A stretch of 64,000 nt of DNA from Meira nashicola (GCA_001600355.1 BCJU01000003.1:1182519-1246518); one strand, 5' to 3'. Positions 39,581 to 50,880 are shown, counted from the stretch's first letter. Made by a program: numbers and translations. Notes: generated by a model from the letters alone, not told the origin.

Positions 39581-40868
39581 GATGAGGTTATTATATCAAT
39601 CTCTAGGATAAGTTGGTAAGATTGCAATCGTAATGATGCATGAGATATATAGCAACCAATGTGTTAGGTCGGCTGATGCGATAAAAGTCGTGAGAGGTCG
39701 TGTCCGAATATCTTGGTTTTGATGGTATGACTAGCCAGCTAGTAAGGTAAATGCGGATGATGGTTATTGATACGTCGTATGCTTTACTGGTAAGAATTAG
39801 CGCTTGTAGGTTTCCAAATTTCGGGCACGATGCCCCGAACCTATGCTTGGCTTAAACTACAGAAAGCAAAAACACTGAAACCCGCAAAGAAACTCTTATA
39901 GTCAATCACTTGACAGTCATGGAATAATGACGATGACGACGACGATGGGAAAACAAGAAGGTTGACAGCGATACAAGGGACGGAAAAGTTATGTACTCAT
40001 CCTGTTCAGGAAAAAAAATACGGGTTGATGTACCCAAATATTGTATACAGATAGATAGCCTGTATAAAAGCAATTAAGATTTCAAGATCCTATTCATATG
40101 CATGCGCGCCTTAATAAAACGAGACATATATACAATTTTAGCGTCTTTCAGTGTATCACATTAGCTTGCATTTTTAAAAGCCTCATCAATACTGCGCGTG
40201 TGACAGTTTATTTATTGTTTTACATGTGTGCACCCAAGACTTTCTTTCTTTCAATTTGATCATGTTTCATTCCTTTGGAATTTCTGTTTTGGACCAATTT
40301 CGGCTCGTTGTTTTGTTTTTTTAGCGCAATGCAAGCTTCCCATGCATACATGATAAATATAATTCCTTCCTTTGTGCGTCTGTTCATAGATCCCCTCTAA
40401 TTATTCAAACTCAGACAAAAGGACCTTTCTGATTAAGATTACATAGGCAATACATATATTGATTTGGGGAGCATATGTATGTATGCAGAGATTATTTGGC
40501 GAATATTACAGCACAATCTTATTTTTCACAATGCTTCAAAACCTTTAAATTGTGGTCCCCAATGTGGCTTTTAGCTGTCATTTATATAAGCAGTGATCGG
40601 AATGAAGAATAATATAATCTATATAGATATGAAATTAGTTGACTTTTGATTGGATTGATTTGTGTACAGAGGACTGAGTTCCGTTTCAGTTAATGAGAGG
40701 TAAGAAGATGAGCATTGTGTGCATGCATTCCGAAAATATCGGGATTCGGTTAAATTTTGAAACGCAATGACCGGTTCCGAATTTGAATTGATTTATTTCA
40801 AAATTCAGTGGAGGGTTAATAATTATTCATTTATTCTTTGCGACGATCATCCTCCGTACGTACTAAAA
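39581..40868. other. Divergent intergenic region, orphan and lipase genes
   Basis: About 1.29 kb. AT-rich, with a GCATATGTATGTATGC inverted-type motif at 40471-40486. No reading frame looks real except the open frame upstream of the lipase start (from an ATG at 40767), whose residues do not resemble the family. Confidence 0.45.
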
Positions 40869-42445
40869 ATGCCGCTCTTGCCACCGAAAGGACCTTATGC
40901 TGTATCGACTCTGACAATAGAAGTTCCTGGTGGAAAATATGCTAAAAATTTGATTCGATCACCTTTTCATTATAAAAATGATTCAGCCAAAATTGATCCT
41001 TTTCAATTTCAAACAACACTGGTGACATTATTTTATCCTACTTTATTGCAAGGTAAGGAAAAGAGTGAAAAGGCAACATTCTCATCATCAGCTTCAGGAA
41101 AGCCTATCAGCTGGCTTAACGAGTAGGTAGAAGGTTGAATGAATTCATTGCAGAACGTGACTAAATGCTCATTTTTTTTCTCCCCTCACCTTCTTAGACC
41201 TCGACTGAAGAGTATTGAAGGGCTTTTGAAGTATGGAAACTTATCGCGTTACTTAGCCTATCCGGCTGTATTCATCTTACCATTTCAAACAAAATTACCA
41301 TATGGTTCTGATGGACCACTTGCAACAGAATCGCCATCACTTCTCAATGCAGATCAGGACTCTGAATCAAGTACAGATACAGTGCCACCTTCAGCTAAGC
41401 CAAATACGAATCTGTTTCCCGTTGGTGTATTCAGTCATGGAATGGCAGGAACACGAACGACATATTCATCTTATTTGTCAGAATTAGCAAGTCAAGGTAT
41501 GATTATCGCTTCAGTGGAACATAGGGATGGCAGTGCAACATATACACAAATTCGAAAGAAAGAAGGCGAAAAAGTGGTAGAATCAGATAGACTTTATACA
41601 AAATTTGACGAATTAGATTTCGAACAAAAAGAAAATGGAGAAGAAACAACGATTTGGGATATGCGTAAATCTCAATTAAATCTTCGAAAAGTAGAAATGT
41701 TAGAAGCATTAGATGTTTTGCATCAACTCAATCAAGGAAAAGGCGATCAACTTGCACAAGCTAGCACACGATCGATCGATAACAAACAAGCAGAATTATC
41801 ACAATGGAAATCAAGATTGGATATGGATAATATTTGGGCATTAGGGCATTCGTATGGAGGAGCAACGAGTATCGAAATCTTGCGTGATCAATCAGCTCCT
41901 TTCACACATGCAATTGTTCTTGATCCTGTAAGTTGCGCTGCGGATTTTTAGATTAATGAAACAACTTCTGACCCTTTCTCTCTTTTTTTGGCATCGTCCT
42001 CTAGTGGCTCGAAGCGATCGCAAAAGTTGGAGAAGGTGCTGCTCCATTAAAGCGGCCACTGTACGTCATCAATTCGGAAGGATTCACGATCTGGCGAAAG
42101 CATTTCGCATGGTTACGCGATTTGGTGAACGAATCGAATGAACAAACCGGTCGTGGCTGGTTGATGAGCATTGTCAAAACGAAGCATACCGATTTCAGTG
42201 ATTTTCCTTTCCTCATGCCTCGTTTCTTCAAGCCTGCAAGCGGAGTTGAAGCACCACAAGCTGCTGAGACACTATCTGTATTCAGCAAAGCATCCAGATT
42301 ACAATTCATCAATCGCTTCGATCGATCTGATTTGGGTATGCCTGTACGCGATGAAAGAGCAGGTGAAGTAGAGGCAAAAGATTTGGGTCAAGGTGGTTTT
42401 GTCGTTTGGCATCCGTTGAAAGGTGCTCCTTCTGCATCTCTTTAA
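40869..42445 (+). CDS. Platelet-activating-factor acetylhydrolase-like lipase, three exons
   Basis: Alpha/beta hydrolase of the PAF-AH II / PLA2G7 family, which releases short or oxidised acyl chains from phospholipids. Exons: 40869-41122, 41198-41927, 42005-42445. Joining them gives 474 residues without a frameshift. Family blocks in order: GPYAVSTLTIEVP, LVTLFYPT, the oxyanion region FSHGMAGTRTTYSSY, the nucleophile elbow GHSYGG (S303), the catalytic Asp in VLDPW created across the second junction, and the His in KHTDFSDFPFL. Introns are short (75 and 77 bp) and GT-AG. There is no signal peptide, so a cytosolic, PAFAH2-like enzyme is more likely than a secreted one. I begin at 40869 because MPLLPPKGPYAV gives the usual short lead; the open frame continues to an ATG at 40767. 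Confidence 0.88.
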
Positions 42446-42588
42446 TCATATCAAAATTCCTATATTTTCAATTGACTTTCTAGATGCTTCATCATAATTC
42501 ATTGTACTATTATACATTTTAGCGATCCATTCTCCATAGAGTTTGTATATATATGTTACAAACCTGTACTGTTCTTTTGCCTCTTTTC

Positions 42589-43143
42589 TTAAATAAATCG
42601 ACCGAAAATCTTCTTGACGAAATCTCTTGCAAAGGGTATATAGGATAATGTGTACCATAGATATGCCAAGTAAAGAACGACAACAAATATTAGTGCCAAG
42701 ACTGCAATTTTGACGACGAAAGCAAAGATCCAAACGAGTACAAATGCACCCAACAAAATCATTGTTGCGACAACACGAACAGGTTTGAACATTAACTTTA
42801 ACTGCTTAAAGAATCCAACCAAGAAACCTGTACCTATTAGAGAGACAATAATTCCGACCGAATACAAAACCGCAAAAACGCTTGATAAACCGATAAATAG
42901 CATAATCGTACCAACGATTGATAAAACGAAACCTATTCCTAAACAAGCAATAAAACCTGTTAATCTTTCTTGCCTACTAAATTTAAATCCCAACGATTCA
43001 AATGCACTAGGTTCGCCAGTCAAATCTCCCGTTGCTGCTGCACGTACTTGAGAAGTTTCAATGTTCATCCATGGTCCAGAACTTCCTCCTCCTGAAGTGC
43101 CCGTTTGAGCGGACGATGAACCGAAAGGATTCCAAGATGACAT
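42589..43143 (-). CDS. SFT2: Sft2-family Golgi vesicle-transport membrane protein
   Basis: 184 residues, intronless. Sft2/Got1-type proteins support fusion of endosome-derived transport vesicles with the Golgi. A Gly/Ser-rich N-terminus is followed by FSRQERLTGFIACLGIGFVL and three further membrane segments (IGLSSVFAVLYSVGIIVSLI, ATMILLGAFVLVWIFAFVV, LALIFVVVLYLAYLWYTLSY). SYIPFARDFVKKIFGRF ends the protein, matching the family's conserved C-terminus. The ATG at 43143 opens MSSWNPFGSS. It converges on the lipase gene with only 143 bp between the stops. Confidence 0.92.
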   Translation of the reverse strand: MSSWNPFGSSSAQTGTSGGGSSGPWMNIETSQVRAAATGDLTGEPSAFESLGFKFSRQERLTGFIACLGIGFVLSIVGTIMLFIGLSSVFAVLYSVGIIVSLIGTGFLVGFFKQLKLMFKPVRVVATMILLGAFVLVWIFAFVVKIAVLALIFVVVLYLAYLWYTLSYIPFARDFVKKIFGRFI

Positions 43144-43564
43144 TTTTTAATTTTATCGTTCAGGTAAAAGAAAAAAGTTTTCCTGGTAATCGATGATGAT
43201 GATGGCAGCAGGAGGTGAAAGAAAGACAAAAGTGTTGAACTCTCAACTTTCTCCATGCAAATAAGCTAACCCTACGCCCGCCCTCCCTCTATTCCAAACA
43301 TTTACGCCTCCGCCGCGTTTTGTACATAGTTAAATTTAAGCTTTTCAACTCGTTGGCTGTGCTGTCTTTCTCTTAAACGCGCTAGAATACATACAGCACG
43401 CGTAATGCAGAAAGGGGCACCTCACGAAAAATTGTGAAAAGTGCATTCATTCACACTCTCTCTCTAAAGATCATCATCCATGTGATGGCAGTTAACTTCT
43501 CATTTTATATGAATTTGAATAATGCAGGTATGATGGAAAGGGGACATGCTGATTTTATCTGACA
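43144..43564. other. Upstream region of Sft2 gene
   Basis: No gene seen. It contains the Sft2 promoter, with a GAT-rich stretch near 43190-43210 and a CTCTCTCTCT tract near 43457, and the 3' flank of the GPI-protein gene. Confidence 0.4.
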
Positions 43565-44251
43565 CTAGAATGCGCCAATGACGACTCCTCCAATTACGGC
43601 CAAGACGAGGGAGACTGGAACATGAACGGTAGAACCACCGTTTGAGCCAGAACCGCTGGTTGGTCTTGAAGATGAACTTGAACTTGTGCTTGTGCTAGCA
43701 CCTTGATGAGAAGAAAAGGTATTCTCGATCGAAATTCCATGAGATACAATAATTACTCCATCAGAAGTGTAAGTTGTAACTCCTGTTTCAATACCTGTAA
43801 GTGTTTGATTATTTCCGTCATTCGCATTTCCTGAATCATTTCCATTATCTTGACCATTTCCATTTCCGACAGGTGCATCATTACCACTATCACTTCCACT
43901 GCTGCCACCGCTGCTACCGCCTAATTTTACGCAACTTTGAACGCCATCATTGCTTTGATTTTGATAACCATCTGGACAGCAAGTTAACGTGTTACCGTTA
44001 CTTCCTTGTTGGCATCCGTTTCCGTTTAATCCTTGACTAGGATCATAGGTAGTTGTGTATGGTGCAGTTGTTTGGGCTAATAAAAGGAACTGTTAGTCAT
44101 CATAATAATGAAAAGGTCATAAAACTTCTTCCTACTCACCACCGCTATCTTGACGACGAATTCTAGGTGCTGCAGTTGGCATTGGAGATGCGTTGATGAC
44201 TGACATCATTACAATGAAGTAAGCAAGAGCGGCAAAAAGAGTACGTTGCAT
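43565..44251 (-). CDS. GPI-anchored secreted protein with C/CC/C motif, two exons
   Basis: Exons 44251-44140 and 44076-43565 with a GTGAGT donor and TTAG acceptor give 207 residues. The N-terminus MQRTLFAALAYFIVMMSVIN is a clear signal peptide, followed by RIRRQ, a possible Kex2 site. The mature part has cysteines at 59, 70, 71 and 86 (NTLTCCPDGYQNQ), a C-x10-CC-x14-C arrangement that recalls half of a hydrophobin, without enough to call one. A Gly/Asn/Ser-rich linker and a Ser/Thr-rich stretch follow. The C-terminus VSLVLAVIGGVVIGAF after a small-residue region fits a GPI-attachment signal. Expected location: plasma membrane or cell wall. I do not recognise a family; exon 2 has no methionine, so simple ORF scans miss it. 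Confidence 0.8.
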
Positions 44252-45223
44252 TTTCGCGAGAGATAATTGAGATGGATAGGGGAAGAAAAGAAAAGAAGTT
44301 GCGGGTGTGAGGGTTGAAGGAATTATGTAGAATGAGATAAAAGTGCTGCTTTTATATTCATTTCATAGAATCATTTGATTGGCAAGGTAAGTTTGACATC
44401 TGAAGGAAGATTGTCAGTCTTTTCCCCGAACAAAAGAAAAGTTGCAACGTATTTTTCTCGGGATGTACATACATATGTATGAACAACGAGTGACAAAAGT
44501 CGAATCTTACGCTAAACTTTTGTTAAAGTATAGTTTACCTTTGTTTTGGAAATACAATTTATACGCCAATGTTCTTTACACTAACGCAGAATTGCGGGAA
44601 GATCTTTAAAGTGAAACAAAGGGAACACATCTGTACTTCTACTTTTCTTTGAAAAGCCGATCCTTGTTTCGGTCGGCGTATACATACATGCAACATATAT
44701 AGATCGAATGATAATCAAATTTAAACGTTAGACGTATGTACATGTATGTACAGTTGTGGCGATGTATGTTCTACTAATTTAGTCTACTTTATCCACATGA
44801 ATTATGAGTTAAAATATAACACATCACCATCCCATTGTTTAAAACTGAACTTAAAATGCCGGTACGCCAAATAATGTCAGTCATATGCAAGTTGGCGTAG
44901 ACTTTTCGACGCTAAAAAGAAGAGACATCATTTCACATACGCGTACCCACAAAGTGCAAATTTATTTAATATAGTACAGTCTAGGTACATTTGTTACGAG
45001 AGAGGATTTGTACCTGATTAACAGCACTGATGATTGAATGTAACTTATTATAGCAGCACTGCAACACTGCATTTCCCAGTCTAGCGGTCCGCAATCATGC
45101 TTAAAGAGCATTGTGAAAGGTATAGGCAAATGAAAGCCAAAGATTCATTGATTCAATCAATCAAAAATAATAATGTACAATGCCGTAATATAGTATAGTA
45201 TAGTATACATTTGTAGTGTAATT
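44252..45223. other. Intergenic region, GPI-protein promoter
   Basis: Nearly 1 kb without a gene. It contains repeated TACATACATA / GTATGTACATGTATGTAC words (44463-44480, 44681-44690, 44733-44751) and the 3' flank of the F-box-like gene with TATAG repeats near 45190-45205. Confidence 0.5.
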
Positions 45224-46225
45224 TTATATCCAAGTTATAGAACGTAAATCTTCTGGATTAAAATAAATCTTTATTAATCCTTCTTCCAACGTTAATCGTT
45301 TTTCCAATGAACAATCCGCTATCTCGATTGGCAATCTGTATGATTTCGAATTGATTCTATCAATATTTGCTGTTTTGTAAACATTTATTAAAGTAGAAAG
45401 TACTTCAACCGGTAAATGTTCTGATCCTCTTCCTTTTAGTGAAAGATTTTGTAAAGATTTTAATTGATTTACACAATCATTCAAAGTTTCATCAAACTTG
45501 AAATTTTCTAAAGTTAATTCTTGTAATCGTGTCCAACCAGTAAACATTTCAACGAATAAATTTGCAGGTCTCATTTGCCAACAAGGAGAAGTTGACCATT
45601 CGAAGTATTTTGGTGAAAATAATTTCAAGAATGGTAGAGCTAAAGGTAAATCACTTGCTGGTATTTTAATCTTTAAAGTTTTGATGTTCATTCTGTTCTT
45701 CTCTCCTAATAGGTCTGCCAATCGTCTTATTTCATCCCAAGGTAAACGATGTGAGCAAAATGATAATTCACGAATATACGATCCTAATTCAGGCCTTCTT
45801 TCTAGTGTTTTGTTTAAAATTGTAATACCTTTTGCCGTTCTCAATTCTACAGAACGATAAAATCTAGAAATTGCCAAATTATTAAAATAACGAGAAGATT
45901 TGATAATTTCACTTCCTGATCCTTGATCGATGGTAAGATTAATAATTTCTTGCATGATCTCAGTCGGAAGGTATAATAATTTCTCTAGAATACCATTCAA
46001 ACGTTCATCCATCTTTGGTCTTACAATAATTTGTGGTAACCTTTGTCGAGAGATTGCATATGCTTCTGGAAGTAATAATGGTGATAAAAAATGAAATGCG
46101 CTCGGCAAAACAGGCGGAGGTGGTGGTGCATATTGTCTCCAACCATCTCCTGGCGAACAAATCCATTCTAATTGATGAGCTCTTGCACGAAAATCTTGAT
46201 GAAGAGGAGGTGAGATAGCTAACAT
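45224..46225 (-). CDS. F-box-like protein with possible leucine-rich C-terminus
   Basis: 333 residues from the ATG at 46225; the frame continues to a TTG at 46351. F-box proteins link SCF ubiquitin ligases to substrates. LEKLLYLPTEIMQEIINLTID (read from about residue 80) resembles an F-box, with a LPTEI core. After it come irregular Leu-rich segments: LGSYIRELSFCSHRLPW, MNIKTLKIKIPAS, LQELTLENFKFDETLN and LKSLQNLSLKGRG, spaced like degenerate leucine-rich repeats. The N-terminal 70 residues are proline-rich. Such single F-box/LRR genes are abundant and fast-evolving in basidiomycetes. The target is unknown, and an upstream exon is possible. Confidence 0.65.
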   Translation of the reverse strand: MLAISPPLHQDFRARAHQLEWICSPGDGWRQYAPPPPPVLPSAFHFLSPLLLPEAYAISRQRLPQIIVRPKMDERLNGILEKLLYLPTEIMQEIINLTIDQGSGSEIIKSSRYFNNLAISRFYRSVELRTAKGITILNKTLERRPELGSYIRELSFCSHRLPWDEIRRLADLLGEKNRMNIKTLKIKIPASDLPLALPFLKLFSPKYFEWSTSPCWQMRPANLFVEMFTGWTRLQELTLENFKFDETLNDCVNQLKSLQNLSLKGRGSEHLPVEVLSTLINVYKTANIDRINSKSYRLPIEIADCSLEKRLTLEEGLIKIYFNPEDLRSITWI

Positions 46226-47499
46226 GTTGAGAGTGGGTGATGGGTTGGTGATTGGTGATTGTGTTTGTAAGAGAAACGCCAATAAAAAAGAATTGGGAGG
46301 GCGTATTCCTTGCTCCGATACAAAATTTACCTCATCTGATCCAATTTCCAAGCAAGCACTTTAAATTTCGTTTTGAACAGCTGATAGTATGTTGATAAGG
46401 TTTATGATCATCAATCAACTTTGATGGAAATGATCTGACTTTTTGTTCAAATATGAGAGAGAGATTAACACTCTTTCTCCGCATATCTTGCATGAAAAAG
46501 TCACACTGTTCAAGTGCCTGTTTTATTAATAAATGCTTATACAAGCACCCTTTCGAAATGCACGTTTGTCAGATGCACGCTGATAAGATCAAGAAAAAAT
46601 AATTGTTTTAATCTTCGTATTGTACGCGTTTGTGGTGTAAAATATCTTTATGCCCAGATTAGAGCTTGATAAGGTTTGCTGGAATTTGTGATCGGATCTG
46701 TCAAGGATGAGATTGTTGTGAGTTAAATTTACTCAATTGCGAACAACTGTCTTAAATATATAAATCTGAAAGTGTTTATGAAACTAGGTTTGTCAAATAA
46801 TGACAAATAACATTCTTGCTAGCTACAACAATCATAACCAATACCATGCCAAGATAATTTGAATCAAATTCTTTCCTTTTTTTTCACAACTGACATCTTC
46901 TTATAAAAGTCAACGGTCTAAATGTTCAACTAAGGTTATTGCACTTTAGCAATAAAGAATATGCAAGTTGTTTTACATAGTCTACTTAACATCGAAAGCG
47001 GATGAGGTAAGCGGATGGTATCGACATTCTGCAAAAGACGCGCTGCGTAGCCTTTTCCCCACAAGTGTGTCAAACTACTCTCTCTGGTCCTACGAAAGAA
47101 ACGTACGAGTTAGTCTAGTCCACCTGTACCACTCCCTATGCGTGGCTGCATAATTATCCGAGCGAGCTGATGCGTAGACCGATTTCCGTCCTTTGTTTTC
47201 TTCTCAATTCTCTCCGATGCATACACACATAGTATACACGAATGAGGCGGCGGCGTATTTAAAGGGGTGTATGGTCCCTGTTATTCCGAAATTGACAGTT
47301 TTACCAATCCTGTATGCAATGTAGACTGTACACACGTTTTGTATCCAGTCGAAGGTTGGTCCATGCAGAGAATTATGGAGAACAGCTTCGTCATCTCGTG
47401 TGTGTGGAAGGTTAATGGATGGTAAAAGTAGAAAAAGCGGAATGAATTTCTTTGTCTCATAACATCATCACCATCCATTCTTACGATCAGTTTTCAAAG
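46226..47499. other. Divergent intergenic region, F-box-like and MGST3 genes
   Basis: About 1.27 kb. AT-rich with a GC-richer patch near 47030-47170. No convincing coding frame, tRNA or repeat family was seen. The A/C-rich 5' leader of MGST3 begins around 47460. Confidence 0.45.
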
Positions 47500-48034
47500 A
47501 TGGCTACATTATCTCTTAACTTACCTGTGAGTACAACAACCGTCTTTGATGACAATTGAAAATACTGACAAAAAAGGAACACTCTTCTTGAAACAGGCTT
47601 CTTACCCTTGGGTAGTTGGTGTAGCAGCCAGTGTTCCATTTTTAACATTTTGGCAAATGTTATTAGTGTCAAGTGCACGTAAAGCATCAAAGATTAAATA
47701 TCCTCAAGTTTATGCAACCAAAGAAGAAGAAGCTGCAAGTGTTGAAGCACGAAAATTCAATTGCGCTCAACGTGCACATCAAAATACTTTGGAGAACATT
47801 ACACCTTTTGTTTTAAGTTTATTAATTTCTGGTTTAAGTCATCCTCGTGTTGCTGCAATCTCGGGTGCTTTGTTTGTCGTTGGAAGAGTGGTTTTCACTC
47901 TTGGTTATAATTCTGGGGATCCTAAAAAACGTGTTCCAGGTTCTTTGATCGGTTATTTGGGTTTATTATCCTTATTCTTCACTTCGGCTTATACCGCTTT
48001 TGGATTATTACAAAAGACAAATTTTCATTTCTGA
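47500..48034 (+). CDS. Microsomal glutathione S-transferase 3-like (MAPEG), two exons
   Basis: Membrane glutathione transferase/peroxidase of the MAPEG family. Exon 1 (47500-47526) encodes MATLSLNLP; the intron (GTGAGT to CAG) is 70 bp; exon 2 is 47597-48034. Total 154 residues. Family blocks: YPWVVGVAASVPFLTFWQM, VGSARKA-like SSARKASKIKYPQVYA, then FNCAQRAHQNTLENITPF, which holds the conserved AhxNxxE-type motif, and GRVVFTLGYNSGDPKKRVPG. The end matches the last helix of MGST3 (LLSLFFTSAYTAFGLL). Location should be ER or outer mitochondrial membrane. Its stop is 57 bp from the end of the convergent small secreted-protein gene. Confidence 0.9.
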
Positions 48035-48091
48035 TCAATCAAAATATACAGCTTGTACATAGTTCTTAATCAATCAAAAGCTTTTCTTTAA

Positions 48092-48485
48092 TCAGGCCGA
48101 ATTGCATCTCGAAAGAGGAGAATTCTTGTTGCATGTACCGCAAGAGACACCAAATCTATTCTGAACGTTCAAAAAAAAACATTAGCTAAGTCATCATTCT
48201 TTTGCAAGCAAAGGATCAACTCACACTTGTACAATCGCTATTTTCCCAACAAACGATTTCTTCACAAAAAGGTTTATAATTAGGCGGAGATGGTGAACGA
48301 GTAGGTGTTCTTGTCTTTCTTTTTGTACCTCTTTTTGATCTCTTTTGTAAGAATGTTTGATTTGATTGAATAAGCATGAATTCTGAACAATCTTTTCGAT
48401 CTGGCAGATATTGCTTTGTAGGATTAAGTCGCGCACACGACATCATGATAAAAATCACAAAAGAAGAAAATAATATGTTCATCAT
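48092..48485 (-). CDS. Small secreted cysteine-rich protein with dibasic processing sites, two exons
   Basis: Exons 48485-48225 and 48160-48092, phase-0 intron with GTGAGT donor and TTCAG acceptor, encode 109 residues. MMNILFSSFVIFIMMSCA is a signal peptide. A linker with a KR...KR...KRK cluster at residues 48-57 suggests Kex2-type cleavage. The C-terminal half then holds six cysteines (74, 79, 85, 94, 97, 106) in the order C-x4-C-x5-C-x8-C-x2-C-x8-C; one more cysteine is at 33. I do not recognise the family. Secreted six-cysteine proteins of this size occur among fungal effector and signalling candidates, but no activity is claimed. An AG before the ATG (near 48514) hints at a 5'UTR intron. 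Confidence 0.7.
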
Positions 48486-48968
48486 GGGAAATTTCAATAT
48501 GGTCTGAACAAGCCTACATGAATGTGACACATGTTCAATCTCTACTCAAACTATTCTCTCTTTGAACTTAAGCGAGATCTGTTGCTTTTCGGTTCGGTAG
48601 AAAATAGGTTGCCTATTCGGTCAGGAAGAGGATGACATTGTTATACATTGCACAGCAAAACGAACACAACCACTTTTGATAAGGGTATGATATTGATTGC
48701 AGATCCAATACATCTTCGTGATATGCTTGATGGAGAAAAGACGATTTACATAAAAGTCAAATTGCAATAAAAAGAAAGAGTATGATGTACAAAAGAAAAA
48801 AACAATGAGAAAGGTTCCGTTACGGATATATTGCTGTTGATGAAGTGTCCGTGTGGCGTATATTTCAATCCGTTGGGCTGAATAAAGCAATGATAACGGC
48901 TGGGCGTAGCAAAAGCAATGACCGAAGGCGAAGGGAGAATTGAATAAAAAGTACATTGAAGAGTGTAA
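48486..48968. other. Intergenic region, secreted-protein promoter
   Basis: Lies upstream of the small secreted protein and downstream of the minus-strand membrane-protein gene. AT-rich with no gene seen. Confidence 0.4.
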
Positions 48969-49568
48969 TCAAGGTTGCATGATTTCACTCTGAACACCTT
49001 CCGATGGTTTAACATGATCTTCAACTTGTTCTCTTGGAATCGCTCTGCCGAATGAAGGAACCCACCAAGATGTTCGATTTGTTTCGGAAGGATATCTTCC
49101 TTTTGATACACTTTGTTCGTGTTGTTGTTGTTGATCCCATTCTTCTTGATTTGTATTTACAGCTTGTGTTAATCTTTGATGTTGTTCACGTTGTTGAGAG
49201 ATTAAATGTTTTTCATCATAATCATCTTCATGTAAATCAACATTTTCTGTTGCATGATCAACATTTCCGTCCATCTCTAAAACTGAATCACCATCGTTCA
49301 ATCTACGAATTCCACGTGTACTTCTGATATGACCTGATTTTGCTGGTGTAAGCATTGAAGCACTTCCATGATTCAAATTCGATTTTCCAGTAAAGAAATC
49401 ACGATTAGTTCTGTATGTGTATAATCTCCATGCCAGTAAACCAGCCAAAATTGCAAGAACGACTACAATTCCAATCACAATTCCAGCAATCGCACCTCCC
49501 CCTATATCACGAGTACCATCTGTACTATCCCTCTTTATTAGTATTTGTGTGTTTGTGATGGCGGTCAT
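48969..49568 (-). CDS. Single-pass membrane protein with long charged cytoplasmic tail
   Basis: 199 residues from the ATG at 49568. A short N-terminus with IKRD at 11-14 (possible Kex2-like site) precedes one membrane helix at about 24-48 (AGIVIGIVVVLAILAGLLAW) and RLYTYRTNRDFF. The 150-residue tail is Asp-, Glu- and Gln-rich and ends near WWVPSFGRAIPREQ. No signal peptide is seen, so the helix would act as signal-anchor. The frame runs to a TTG at 49589, where a CAG acceptor on the minus strand may mark an upstream exon that could carry a signal sequence. Function is unknown. It resembles, in layout only, the gene at 52085. Confidence 0.6.
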   Translation of the reverse strand: MTAITNTQILIKRDSTDGTRDIGGGAIAGIVIGIVVVLAILAGLLAWRLYTYRTNRDFFTGKSNLNHGSASMLTPAKSGHIRSTRGIRRLNDGDSVLEMDGNVDHATENVDLHEDDYDEKHLISQQREQHQRLTQAVNTNQEEWDQQQQHEQSVSKGRYPSETNRTSWWVPSFGRAIPREQVEDHVKPSEGVQSEIMQP

Positions 49569-50855
49569 ATTTGCAATGTCGAAGAGCAACTGAATCGAAA
49601 GGATGGGTATGTTAATGAATTAAAATGAACGTGCAAATTATTGGAAAAAGGGCAGAAAATTGAAGGGCCGGTACGTTAAGGAGGAAAAATTGGGCGCAAT
49701 TGGGATCGCCTCCTATCGAGAATGGATAACGTTTGTAGGGATGGAAAAGAAGGAGAGATGATGATGATGATGATGGAAATAGGATGATAGCATACATGTC
49801 TGTATGTATGATTGGATGTATGCATGTACTCTTTCACTGTGAATCTATCTACTAACCCTGATTCAGACCGGAAAGGCGTTTTTTAGTGTATTTTACTCGA
49901 CTAAAAGCGGGAATAAAAGCGAGTTTTCTATCCTTCAATCCTTCCGTCTAGACCATACATATCAACTCCGCGTTAGATTTTTTTAGCGCGTAAATGAAAT
50001 AATAGGGAAGAATAGATTATTCTTTTCTCATAAGAAAGTCGCTCGCATGCGAATTTGAATTGAGAAGAGTGTTTATTTGCCTGTCTTTTTGTTTGCGTGC
50101 TTGACTATGTATGTACATCGTACTCAATGCATACAAAAAAGCTAACCGACGGTGCAAAAGTGAGGTAACGAACAAGTATGCAATGGAGATCATAATGACT
50201 GAATACGGATTATGTATAGAGTCGGTCTTTCAATAGTTTGGCAAGCGGATGAATTATCTTTCAAGCGTACTCGTGTGCTGACATTAGTCAAATATAAGAA
50301 CAGAAGTCGAATATCTACCAGCCGCCTTTAGATTCGAACCCTACAGAGAGTTGACATTTTTGAAGTATTTCGAAAGACATAGATTATGTAATAAAAAAAT
50401 GTCGAAAACTTGCTTCTCAAAAAAACAGGGCCCCCATTCACTCAGGTACGCGCGAAAAGCACAATAGTTCACAGTGCATGTAGCTTGACAAGGTAGAATT
50501 TTTTTTTAAAAAAAGCCATGAAATCTTTAGCTTCTCAAGTGTACGGAATTGCGAAGTAAGGTTGGTAAAACCAGTACATGAGACATAAACGCAATCTTTC
50601 TTTTAATGGTACATACATAGGTGTGCATTGCATGATAGGAACGGGCTTTTCATTATTCGTTTGACAGATTTGTTATATCTTTGACCACCATCATCAGAAT
50701 TATCAATTCGTCGTTGTTGCATTCTTTGCAATTCAAGTTTCGATCTACGATTGCTCTTTAGCAACGACAATTTCATCGACTTTATTATCCATCTATCACA
50801 ATCTACAATCTTGCAACACCTCATTCAACTTCGAACAAAATAAATTCGTAGAAAA
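49569..50855. other. Intergenic region with TATGTATG motifs
   Basis: About 1.3 kb without a convincing gene. ATG/GAT triplet repeats (49758-49774) and clustered TGTATGTATG words (49791-49830, 50105-50117, 50610-50620) stand out. The last 40 bases (CATTCAACTTCGAACAAAAT) look like a 5'UTR leading to the ATG at 50856. Confidence 0.45.
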
Positions 50856-50880
50856 ATGAGTACAACTCAAGGAAATATAC
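50856..50880 (+). other. Candidate first exon of an unresolved plus-strand gene
   Basis: ATG at 50856 sits in a good context after an A/C-rich leader. It encodes MSTTQGNI and is followed at once by a strong GTGAGTAAG donor. A matching acceptor with long pyrimidine tract ends ATTCTTCAG at about 51016, but the resulting exon stops immediately in this phase. A coherent frame ending FLFKKSSIGILKLSSRVEDF lies at about 51035-51155 and could be a later exon. No complete model was found. Confidence 0.3.

Noticed and set aside
40767..40868. In-frame extension of the lipase to an earlier ATG
   Set aside because: The extra 34 residues do not resemble the family, and the ATG at 40869 gives the usual short N-terminus; an earlier start cannot be fully excluded.
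50325..50350. GGGTTCGAATC-like B-box on the minus strand, suggesting a tRNA
   Set aside because: The flanking bases do not form a five-pair T-stem, and no A-box or acceptor stem could be found.
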